A stretch of DNA of 64,000 nt, taken from Peronospora farinosa. Its lineage: Eukaryota > Oomycota > Peronosporomycetes > Peronosporales > Peronosporaceae. Of this stretch, positions 54,911 through 64,000 are shown piece after piece (position 1 is the stretch's first letter; each line of letters starts with the position of its first letter). Both the position numbers and the translations under genes were made by a program. Location: positions 404,539-468,538 of the forward strand of contig CANTFK010000343.1 in the NCBI GenBank assembly GCA_947646735.1, written 5' to 3'. Below the pieces are notes generated by a model that did no database searches, was not told the origin of the DNA, and saw nothing but the letters and a program-made list of their open reading frames with translations.

Positions 54911-57240
54911 ACCGTGGCATTGCGACGAAAGTCGAGAATAGTACAGAATTTGATTGACGAAACGGAAAATCCGACGGAATCGGAGAAACGAGATGATTGA
55001 ATTATGAAAAAGAACAGCGATGTAGACTCTGAGGCTGCTGGAAAAAGTGTGGAACGCACTTGACTGCCTTGTCCTGAAGAGAGGCTTATAAATGTACGCC
55101 AGTTTCGATCGGACTCCGAGTTAAGAAAGTAGCTCATAGAAAACACGTATAGTAATAATACTACTTACATGTACATGCTACTTATTTAACCATTTTTGAA
55201 CTATTGCTTACACATGGATATATATAATCTGCAGTCCGTGACTTCCCTTAAATGCAAGTCAACGACGTACTGACGATCACAAGTTTCTGAAGTTGACATC
55301 CAAATGCATCGAGCTACACTCCTCCACGTCTTCAGAACTCGACGTGATTCCGTGGTCTTGGAGTCTGGGAACATTCGAATCCACAGGCGGCATGCGACGT
55401 CGCTTTTTCCCATCCATAAAGGCAGCGTCTTAACAAGGAGATTATAGCTCTGATTGTATTTTGAAGCTTGAAGGCTCAGAAAGAGGGGGACTTATTAATG
55501 GCCTTGTAGAAATGGTCACTACTGCGTTGCCTACTATTCTTACAGGTAAAGAATAAGTGAGAACTAGTGCAGTGGGTGATTAGGTGTACTGATGAAGTCG
55601 GATACGTGCCACCACGAAAGGTGAGAAGGGACGGAGGTCGAAAGAGAGAGATAGACTGAAGCTTATGGTGCTGATCAATCCTGCAGGAGATGTCCGTCAC
55701 CTCCGAATGCCAAAATACATGTCGTATCATTTCAATGATATTTCTTTCATAATCTTCGTTGCATGTTTTGAATGTTGATGAAATGACCCTCTCCACTTTC
55801 ACATTGGCCTCGGTGCTACTTGATGCTCGTACGTCTGGTGTGCATTTGGAGAGTGCGTTGAGTGGGTACTGAACAATTGATCTATGGCTGCATGGACTAG
55901 TACTGCAAGGTTCAATGCAGGCATCAAGTAATCCTGCAGTCTCTTGGAGTGGGTGTTGTCGTTTACTGATTTTAAATAGGGCACACTATACTTCCTGACG
56001 CTTTTGAATGTTCTAGTGTTTCTTGCTTTGTAGATTATTCCTGGTGGATCAGATAACTGCCTCGCTATTGTCACGTGCAGGTGAGCGTTTCGAAGCGCTA
56101 AACACAGCGTACTCTATCGCAAAGAGCAAAGTTCAGGATCTAGGCTTGTTCTCTGCTACAAATGGTCATTGTAAGGCCATGTACTGATTCTTGTCAATAG
56201 TGTGGGCCTTCGGTGTCGATATGAAAATCAAATCCGAAAGGCACACCGCTCTTTGGGTGACATTCGCTCTGTCATCTCATCCGCACTGCAAATATTTTCG
56301 GTTTTGGCCATACTGGTTATCCTGGTCGGCTACAATATCTTGTCTCAAAGGACGACGAGCCACTTTCGGAAGTATCAAATACTTTTAGCTTTACAGAGAC
56401 AAATGCTACGCTAACTTTTCTGCACTTGTATGAATGAGGAACAAGGCGGAGAGGAAGACGAGAAGTGGAAAGAGATGAAAGATCCATTCTACATGTTCTG
56501 AAACAGGAATGTGTCTCATTCGGCGCGACGCTCACACCGCGCCACCTGCCAAAATATCGGATCATGCACTTATGCTCGTTTCTGGTGAGAGCTATTTGCG
56601 CTTGGGGCTTCCAAGTCCTGTAGAATAATAAATATTCTTATAATAGTAAAAAGAGAATTGATTAATAATTTCGATATTACTCGGAATTGATATAATTATA
56701 TTATGTAAGCTGACATTGGGAATCGATGATGGCTTATCGTGACAAAGGTCGAGTGCAACTCTCCGAACGTGTGCAAACAATGCGTACGATCACATGTGCG
56801 TAGATGGTGAGCTTTTCCCAGGACCGGAGGTGAGATTGAGGTGCACCGCGTATTAGGTCGTGTACTCTGCTTACCAGATAAGCACGAGTAGTGAGATATT
56901 CACAATTCAAAGCAACGATGAATCAGCATCGAGTCCAATTTTCTGCTACTTTTACATACCTTTTAACTCGTCATGTGGCCGCTTTCCATGCATGGTATGT
57001 ATCGAAGGGCAAAATTTAACTATTAACATGTAGTAAGAGTGAGATACAACCAACGAATCCAAAAGAAATATTAAACAGTTAAAAATCTCTGTTTCGGACA
57101 TTCGGGGAAAGCGATGAGTACAATCGACAAGCAAGTGACGTGATAAATGTTGACATGCAAGAAGAGGTGAACAGATTATGTTGGGCTTGCGACACAAATA
57201 AGAGATTCGAGAGGCGACGAACTGGCTCAATCAAGCTTTG

Positions 57241-59656
57241 CTACGGCACTCCTACCGATAAATTCCCCGTTTCCAAAACGATGACTAGCTTCTTTCGTTT
57301 TTCTTGTGCGGGCTGGAAAACCCAATCGACACGGCCACTTCGGCAATCGATCTTGACGCAGCCGACTTCATCACGGTCCCACTTCTTTTCAAAGGTTGCT
57401 AATTTCGCACAGAAAACCAATGCGACTACCCACTTCTCCTTCCACACGGTCTCTAGCCCACCAATAATCGTACTCATCACATCAGAGTCCACGCTTTTGT
57501 CCCAATACTTGCACTCACACAGAAAAAGTGGCGGTTTGGAACGGTCCTCCATGTTGCATAAAAAAACTTCACATCTGTGACTAGCACGAACGAGATGACC
57601 GAAGTTACAGCCCTCAGCGCGAGTATCTAGAATACATCGCGGCCACTCAGCATTCGGTGGAGCTAAAAAGGGAATTTTTGAGCTAGACAAAGCCTCCAAA
57701 TCAGCGTATGTGTTCAATAAATCGCTAGCAACAATCGTTTTCACCGCATCGCTAATGGTCATTGTCACTGGCCGTATTTTATCTTGACATTCACTAAGCA
57801 ACCCAGCGAAAAAGTCATCGAAAGTAATGCCTTGCACTCCATTCCGCCGCGAAGCACAGAAAATCATATGAGCGACCATGTTATCGAACGTCTTATAATC
57901 ATTGCTCAACGCCTTTGTGTTTACTCCTGTCGTGACCCCCTTTCCTTTCAAGCAAGCTGAGAAGATGCCAAGTGTTGAGTGGTCGATAGACAGTTGACGA
58001 TCATAGTAACCCGAGTAAGTCTTGCCACCCAATATCGCAAGATAAAGCAGCAAGTCCTCCTCGATTGCCGGAAAACAATACAACGGTTCCCACGGCATGC
58101 TATTAACCGTGAGGCTACCGATTATATCCACTTCAGTTGCCTGATCAACCGCTAGGTTGGCGAAGTGTAAATCCATACAGAGAGCCCCCATTTCCTGTGC
58201 AACTTTCCTTTTCTCATACGGAGGCGGGGACGTATCACCAGCACCAGCATTAATGTACGATATCGCCATCAGCTGCGCATCCTTTCCCTCCTGCCTCCCC
58301 ATAAAAGAGTTGTTTTTCGTGTGTGTGCTCTGGTTGTGGTTTTGATGGGGTCAGACGATAAGATCACCAAATGATTTGCAAGCCGCCGCTAGGAAGCTAT
58401 TGTGGAAGGCATGCATGGATGACGATTTTTTCTCGTTTCCTCCATATCAACCAATTCCGTATGCAGATAAAGAAAAAAGAGTGCTTGGAACTATCTACAA
58501 GCACAGTATCGCATCCTGAACAGGATTGTCGTGAATTCTCGCGGGCGTTTTGCCAGGTATTTCGTCGACAGCGCGGTGAAATACGCGATGGAAAATTCTG
58601 CAAATGGTATTAAGCTTTGCGATTTGCTGGACGTAGCATTTGATTGCGTTGGAATGCCGCCAGTTTCTTCCCTCCTCCATCGACGTGTGTGTTGAGCGTC
58701 ATTTCGTCCAACACAAAAAAAGGCAAGACCTTTCCCTCAGCCTTCATATTTTCGCGAAAAGCGACGACTGTCTCGCGATTGCACTTTTCCACATACAGTG
58801 ACGTTTCCTCTTGAAAGAGTATCATGTGTCCTTGCTGATTTTGCTCTTTACTGCAATACTTCAGCAATGCACGAATGAAGCCAAAGGTCCACAGACTTTC
58901 AGTATTGTAAAAAAGCGACGTGCGGTCCAAAATATCCTCCTCAGACCGTTTTGTTGGGTCATCCTTGTTTGTCACTTCAAGAAACGCATCTGAAATTGAC
59001 GAGAAATTTTTATACAAGCGCTGAGAATCGGGTCCAATGGCAACAGGCCAGTAAAACCACGGCCGGTTTCCTCCCAAAGCAAACGCCAGCTGAGACTTTC
59101 CCATGCCAGATGATCCTTCCACGCAAATGAACGGCAGCCCAAACCAGCCAGAGAGGGCATACAGTGCGTCAATTTTGCTTAAAATCTGCTGGCAGTAATT
59201 TTCACAGTTGCGCTGAATCAACTCCCCTCGTTGCTGGTAATGCGTCAGCTCGTCCTTGTAATCGGCATTGTTGTCAACCTCTTTGACTCGTAAGTTGACA
59301 CTACCTAATGACCCTAATACCAGCACGTGGATTTCGCCTGCTTTTGGAGTGTTTGCATTTTGTAGAAACTGAGCAATAGTATCTTTCCCCTGCAGCTCTA
59401 AGTTCTTTTCCATTAGCTTTTCGAGAAGAGGAGTCATCATGCCCTGCTTGAGTTTCTTGACGTCTTTCGTGCTGGAAGAAAGCCAGACGCCATCCCTCTT
59501 CGTCAGGAAAAGACGCAGCTGGTCCGCAGGAAACTGGTACATCTTTTTTGCCTTAATGTTTTCTTTGAAGTCCTTCACACTCTGACTCGCATCAATATCC
59601 ACAGGAAACGCACTTCCATCCCTACCAACGATATAGCACACCAGGTTTACCCTCAT
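57241..59656 (-). pseudogene. Crinkler (CRN) effector gene, right copy, with internal inversion
   Basis: Probable start ATG 59,656 (MRVNLVCYIVGRDGSAFPVD), which fits the usual CRN start better than the upstream in-frame Met at 59,761. Residues after about 38 are identical to the left copy: QLRLFLTK motif, HVLVLG, P-loop GSSGMGKSQ, Walker B. The frame runs to 58,651, then enters a 337-bp block in the wrong orientation and stops at 58,610. The C-terminal nuclease-like part continues as an open frame from 58,302 to 57,241. Thus header and NTPase remain fused but the nuclease domain is disconnected. Confidence 0.85.
58314..58650 (+). other. Re-inverted 337-bp block inside the right CRN copy
   Basis: Reads in the same direction as left-copy bases 50,283-50,619 (starts TTCGTGTGTGTGCTCTGG, ends GCATTTGATTGCG), whereas everything on both sides is reverse-complement. 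About 20 bases (left 50,620-50,639) are missing at one edge. The edges share short homologies (GTTTTT; GCG). It differs from the left block by two homopolymer length changes and a few substitutions. Confidence 0.9.
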
Positions 59657-59783
59657 TGTGATATAGCAGATTCTCGAATGACCAAAAAAGATTTTTATTC
59701 TGTTCGCAACTGAATATACTATACGACTATACTTGTGCCAAGATGGAAGGCCATCTTTCATTTTTAATTGGCTGACTGAAGAG

Positions 59784-60890
59784 TAGAGGTGGTACCCAGA
59801 CTCAGACTCAGTGGGTAATTACCCATACCCAGACTCATGGGTTGGGTATGGGTAACTGGCTTTAATTAACACCTTACCCATGGGTACCCATGGGTAAATG
59901 TACCAAATTTTTGAGACATACATCAGACACACCTGCTCGTATTATTTTTATAATTGTTAAATGTATTTGTGACTCATTACGCCTTTTTTGGTGAAAGTCT
60001 ACCGCACATATGATGCAAAGCAACTGGAGCCGGTGGCGCAGGCCACGCTAAGCAATCTCAAGAAATATATATCAACCTGGCGTTCTAAACAGGATGCAAA
60101 CTTCTTTGCAACGGTGTTAGATCCAAGATGGAATATCAGCTGGTTCAAAAACCTCGACGAAGGGCTATGGCCATAGCCCAGAAGCAATTGAGTTGCTTTT
60201 TGTGGATGCAGCATACATGAATCAGAATCATTAGAATATTTCCCGCCTCCGCCACCTGTTAACATCGGTAACGACAAGAGCGATGACGACATGGAGCCAG
60301 ACGTTTTCGCATTTGCTGAAGGCATAGTTCTACAGACCGCAGTGAGCAAAGTCGAGGAAAAAGTTGAGACTTATTTTGCTCTTTCGCCTGTTTACATACA
60401 CTAGTTGCCATTGGAGTGGTGAGCACTGCATCAGCTGCAATTCTCCACACTTGCAAGGATGGCAAGATTCTTTCTGGTCATCCCCGCATCTTCAACTCTG
60501 TCTGAGAAAGGTTTCTCTCAAGGTAGAAGTAATTAATGGTAAATTAGAACTTCGCTTTCATTTAAAGCTTAAAGAGGCTTTTGTGCCTTAAGGATTGGAT
60601 AAGGACACAAGGTCACGTTTTTTTGTCGGCAAGGAACTAGTTTTTTCCTTTGTCAGCTCGCTTGAACTTTCCACGTGGAAGACGTAGTGTGTACTTTTAT
60701 TACCAATTTTTATGATGCTTTTTCAAACTTCCATATTGTTTAACAGTCCGCAACTCTGCATGTTTATTGCGCGGGTAACATGGGTAATTATCCGCGGGTA
60801 TGAGTCCAAGTCGTGGGTAATAAAATCTGAATGAGTCTGAGTCGTGGGTAAACTCAATTACCCAACCTAGACTCATGGATACCACCTCTA
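59784..60890. mobile_element. Decayed hAT-like DNA transposon
   Basis: 1107 bp bounded by TAGAGGTGGTA and TACCACCTCTA inverted ends, flanked by the exact 8-bp duplication CTGAAGAG (59,776-59,783 and 60,891-60,898), the hAT hallmark. Subterminal regions are full of GGGTAATTACCC and ACCCATGGGTA motifs. Inside, a plus-strand remnant (59,988-60,176) reads TLSNLKKYISTWRSKQDANF followed by TVLDPRWNISWF, as in the C-terminal half of hAT transposases. The dimerisation region that should follow is broken. It is non-autonomous. Confidence 0.85.
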
Positions 60891-61766
60891 CTGAAGAGTC
60901 TGCTTCTTTCTAGTCAGCCATCAAAAACTCATTTCTTTCTTTTATTTACTAGAATGGTGAAGTCAGCCAATTAGAAAGGAACGATAACATTCAATCTTTT
61001 AAGCGTACTGTATATGCGGAAAAACTTTCCGTTAGAGCTTACTGCCTTACCCAATAACTTTTCTTAAGTGCAAAGTAATACTACCTGACCTGATTACGTG
61101 TTTAAAAGATACATATCGCAGGCTCCAAGGGTATTAGTATAATCAGATTCTTCTGTATAGGTCAAAACACCCAAAGAATCTATAGGCGCAAGTAAGCAAA
61201 TTGAAAAACTATCCTTACAAACTGAATAAAAAGTAATCTGTTCAGGCGAGACGTTTAAAGCAACACGAACTAAATGCTTACGACATAGGCGATATATCTA
61301 AAAAAAGTAGGCAAATCGTCAGCTAGCAAAGCGTTGCATCTACACAAACAGACACAACTTCTGCACAAATGAATAAGCGGTCAAATCGTCTTAGCCTCTC
61401 ATACTGTAGTGAAAATCGCCGGTCGCTGAAGCGACTCGTACAACAGTTTTTGGTTTCAGAAAAGGCTCGTGCAACGAACTTAAGAAGTAACACTGTATAC
61501 GTCGCAGAATTTGTTGCCAGTATTTCGGATCACAGTGTGTACTTAATGAGTAGAAGTTATACTAATAATATTTACTATATTAAGATTCTTTAAAGATAAT
61601 TTTAGGAGATAAATGGTTAAATATATGTGATGAGTGGATGCGCGTCACTCTCGATTCCTACGTGCTCGCTCAAATATCATTAATCTTGCTTATTGGCGTA
61701 AATATGTGAAGCCATTTACTAAAGCCTGGACCCTGACTTTTTTTTGCTATATAGCCCAGCCGGCAC
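60891..61766. other. Unassigned AT-rich stretch
   Basis: Between the hAT element and LTR-D. The longest ORF (61,369-61,593, 74 codons) has no resemblance I can name. No repeats recognised. Confidence 0.5.
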
Positions 61767-62105
61767 TGAACCGGGGCTAGAACGTACCGTCACTAGCTTA
61801 AACGCGCGCTTGAGGAAGCCTTAAGCCCAAGAATTAGGTATTAAATAAATTTAACTCTAATTTTTTATTTTGGTTTAAATTCGTACTAATTACGAAGATT
61901 TTAGTCGTAATAAATACGACAGTGTTCCCGCATTTTGGGACCACACAATTTCAGGCTGATTTATCATTGGTCCATATTGGGGACTTTAGGCCCTAATAAT
62001 AAACCAATAATAAATTGCCACGCTGTGCCCGCTATTCGGGCCCAGAACTTGTCTACAATGTAAATTTTATTTGTGTTAACTATGTGTGTAATGTAGCCCA
62101 TTACA
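61767..62105 (-). repeat. LTR-D, 3' LTR of a minus-strand gypsy element
   Basis: 339 bp, starting TGTAATGGGC on the minus strand. Homologous to 12,382-12,700, with shared CCTAATAATAAACCAATAAT and CTTGAGGAAGC/GTTGAGGAAGC blocks. The adjoining purine tract shows it is a 3' LTR. Confidence 0.82.
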
Positions 62106-62118
62106 TCTCCCCCTTCTC
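62106..62118 (-). promoter_or_regulatory. Polypurine tract
   Basis: Minus strand GAGAAGGGGGAGA immediately before the LTR start TGTAATG; it primes plus-strand DNA synthesis. Confidence 0.8.
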
Positions 62119-62183
62119 ATGACAGCACTCACCAACTTGAGTGCTTAACTGTCGAAACTCCATCGCTCACAAACGAACAAGCA

Positions 62184-62672
62184 ATGTCCGGAAACCCAAC
62201 ACCCAATACAGCAGCACTCCCAAGCACCATCAAAGGGAGTGCAACAACCAGCATCATGGCGCGGCAACTCATACCTTGGTCACTGTACGACTTGTCCGGA
62301 GCTCACGCTCCGGACTCACTGGACACGATGCGGGATTACTTCCGCCGATTTCGAAAACTGCGCGGGAAAGGTCTTGATGGAATCGAGCATGAAGCTCTAC
62401 AACGTTCTTGGTGTGCCTTCATCCAACGTTGGAATCGGATGCTCGAGGATGGTAGAAGCTTCCAATTATGGCTCGCCAATCGAGAGGAGCTTCGCGCCGA
62501 TCACTCCATCGGAGCGCTACGCGAAAGAGTGCGTGAGGATGCTTGGAATGAGGACCGTCTCTGCTTCGTTCATGTCAATGAAGGATGTTGGTCTTGTGAC
62601 TCGACTCCACGCCCAGCTCATGACGAATGGCGACGACACATCGCTGAGTGTCCACTCAGCGATCGCGAATGA
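62184..62672 (+). CDS. Antisense ORF between pol and 3' LTR of the LTR-D gypsy element
   Basis: 162 codons from the ATG at 62,184, on the strand opposite to the element's pol. Composition looks protein-like: LDTMRDYFRRFRKLRGKGLD, ALQRSWCAFIQRWNRMLEDG, FQLWLANREELRAD. The end has a possible metal-binding cluster, CWSCDSTPRPAHDEWRRHIAEC. After the stop the same frame continues as an RS-rich stretch (RSRHRSRSRH) opposite the chromodomain region, which may be chance. No family recognised. A similar antisense ORF position is seen in gypsy-C. Confidence 0.45.
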   Translation: MSGNPTPNTAALPSTIKGSATTSIMARQLIPWSLYDLSGAHAPDSLDTMRDYFRRFRKLRGKGLDGIEHEALQRSWCAFIQRWNRMLEDGRSFQLWLANREELRADHSIGALRERVREDAWNEDRLCFVHVNEGCWSCDSTPRPAHDEWRRHIAECPLSDRE

Positions 62673-62721
62673 AGTTGGATTGCAAAGTATGAGCGAAGTT
62701 TGAGCGAACGGAGAAGCGCAG

Positions 62722-64000
62722 TTATTCGTGGTGCGCCTCGCTGGCAGCACCACTCGCGACAGCGGAGTCTATCTCCGCGGGATCATCAGCGCAGGGCAGC
62801 GACACGTTCGCCTGCCCGTCCAGTTGCGCGATTCTCGCCTCGCAATCGTGATAATGTGTATTCACCACGACGTCCTCGTTCACGGCATCGTTCTCGTTCA
62901 CGACATCGTTCTCGTTCGCGTCATCATTCTCGACGACGTGGATTCCCTTACCACTCTCGTTTGTCACGAGAGCGTCCGCGTTCGCGCCCGCATTGGAACA
63001 GCCCGACTTCGTGGCTTCATACGACAGAACCACATCTGGAACGTCACGAAGGAGTGAGGAACGTGTTTCCCATGTATCCTGCTCGGGAGGGAATCCAAGC
63101 CAACGTACTCGGTACCTGCGCACGGACGGAACCACGCGCTTCTCATGAGTAAACTGCAGTGATGGTTGTGGAGGGTCCTCGTGACCCACAATGCGGTCTA
63201 CAATCCAGCGCACCTATCCCTCCGCATCAACAAGCGGAGGAGGGACCTCGCGATGGTAATGCTGGCGTCTTGGTTGCCCAGGACGATGTTGATCAGGCCG
63301 TGAACAGAGCTGCCGATGCTCAGCTGGAGGCTGAGGCTGCCAGTGAACGTGCTGCCCAGGCGGATAAGACTGCGAGTGAGAACCGACAGTCGAACCGTGA
63401 ACTGCTCGAACGGATAAGGGTAATGGTGCGCCAGGTGCTTGGTCAAGTTCAGACGGGATCGAGGCCCCGCCCCATGTCATCGGCGCGTCGAGCACAACGG
63501 GAAGGCCGTTCGACTTACGAACCCCTGAAGCCGGCGTCGGAGCCAAACCGTGAAGCGTAGCCGAACAATATTCCTTCAGCCGCCCGACATAGAATGTCGG
63601 GTAGAGTCGCAGTGAAGAGGGGACTTCGAGTGTAGAAGCGTCGCCGATTGGATACAGAACTTTTAATGGACCGATGAAGCGTGGCGCGAGTTTACTCGCG
63701 CCTACATTAGTAACTGCTGAATCCATTAGACCTTCAGTAGACAATAATACACGGTCACCTTTCTCCAACTTGCTCATGTTCTTTCTGCCATGTTTGTCAG
63801 CGTTCTCCTTCTGTTGGTCTACCGCAGATTGTAGTGCGTCGCGTACAAACCGGGTGATGGCTTGACGTTAGAGTATAAATTCCGACACAGCCATGTCATC
63901 AATTGGTCGCGCCGACTCAATGGGCGCGTAGTTGGCAGTAGGTGAACGCTTACCCAAAGACGGGCCAATCAATGTCTGCTCAGTCCATCAATCCAACGAG
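62722..64000 (-). pseudogene. Gypsy (LTR-D family) integrase C-terminus and chromodomain
   Basis: The minus-strand frame 63,777-63,214 has KLEKGDRVLLSTEGLMDSAV, KLAPRFIGPLKVL and RLYPTFYVGRLKEY, the C-terminal barrel of oomycete chromovirus integrases. After one in-frame TAG at about 63,214, the chromodomain follows: VRWIVDRIVGHEDPP, RRYRVRWLGFPPEQDTWETR and LLRDVPDVVLSYEA. An Asn/Asp/Val repeat tail (NENDVVNENDAVNED) follows. More integrase lies above 63,800 in broken frames and runs off the window. Confidence 0.85.

Larger units (their letters stand above)
54587..59546 (-). repeat. Right arm of the 10-kb inverted repeat
   Basis: Inverted copy of 49,375-54,367. It ends where the two CRN headers become different (the AAAAGATGTACCAG codons). 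Contains a re-inverted block at 58,314-58,650. Confidence 0.93.

Noticed and set aside
62700..63152. RS-repeat protein on the plus strand (RSRHRSRSRH)
   Set aside because: It mirrors the Asn/Asp/Val repeat tail of the minus-strand chromodomain frame and begins with TTG; a spliceosomal SR protein is unlikely.
63159..63560. Plus-strand ORF with a coiled-coil-like Ala/Glu/Arg stretch
   Set aside because: It is antisense to the integrase C-terminal tail, whose minus-strand frame matches known chromovirus proteins; the Ala/Arg pattern can follow from GC-rich codons.

Overview
The window looks like gene-poor, repeat-dense nuclear DNA of an oomycete (Phytophthora or downy-mildew type; species not determinable). 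The evidence is two Crinkler (CRN) effector gene copies with an LxLFLAK-like header, several families of Ty3/gypsy and Ty1/copia LTR retrotransposons with oomycete-style proteins, and one conventional gene with at most one short GT-AG intron. Almost everything else is retroelement, much of it nested.

Layout. 1-3519 (minus): an open reading frame of 1173 codons that runs off the left edge, an HSA-domain Snf2-family protein with worn catalytic motifs. 3.5-5.15 kb: no gene seen. 5.16-9.84 kb: a decayed gypsy element (gypsy-A, LTR-A family). 9.85-13.32 kb: a patchwork of two inverted LTR-B copies around a minus-strand gypsy fragment (LTR-D family). 13.32-35.9 kb: a three-level nest. Gypsy-2 (13.32-14.83 and 33.20-35.9 kb) was split by copia-1 (14,827-33,202, 5-bp target duplication). 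Copia-1 was split by gypsy-C (17,754-31,233, minus strand, 4-bp target duplication). Gypsy-C has two RNase H domains, a chromodomain and a roughly 900-codon antisense reading frame. 36.4-39.0 kb: LTR-A fragment and unassigned sequence. 39,041-46,237: a solo LTR of the gypsy-C family, split by copia-2 (39,414-45,535). 46.2-47.9 kb: integrase scrap and two LTR-A copies. 48.1-49.06 kb: an eIF2-gamma pseudogene.

49.38-59.55 kb is a near-perfect inverted repeat. Its arms are about 5 kb, its spacer is 219 bp, and a CRN gene sits at each outer end with a guanylate-binding-protein fragment at each inner end. The left CRN copy carries a frameshift; the right copy carries a 337-bp internal inversion. 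The two copies have different N-terminal headers. 59,784-60,890: a decayed hAT-like transposon with an exact 8-bp target duplication. 61,767-64,000: the 3' end of a minus-strand chromodomain gypsy element of the LTR-D family, again with a plus-strand ORF between its pol gene and 3' LTR.

The most unusual items are the antisense gene inside gypsy-C, the CRN palindrome with its header swap and internal inversion, and the HSA-Snf2 protein with degraded motor motifs. Functional assignments rest on motifs recognised by eye; no database search was run.
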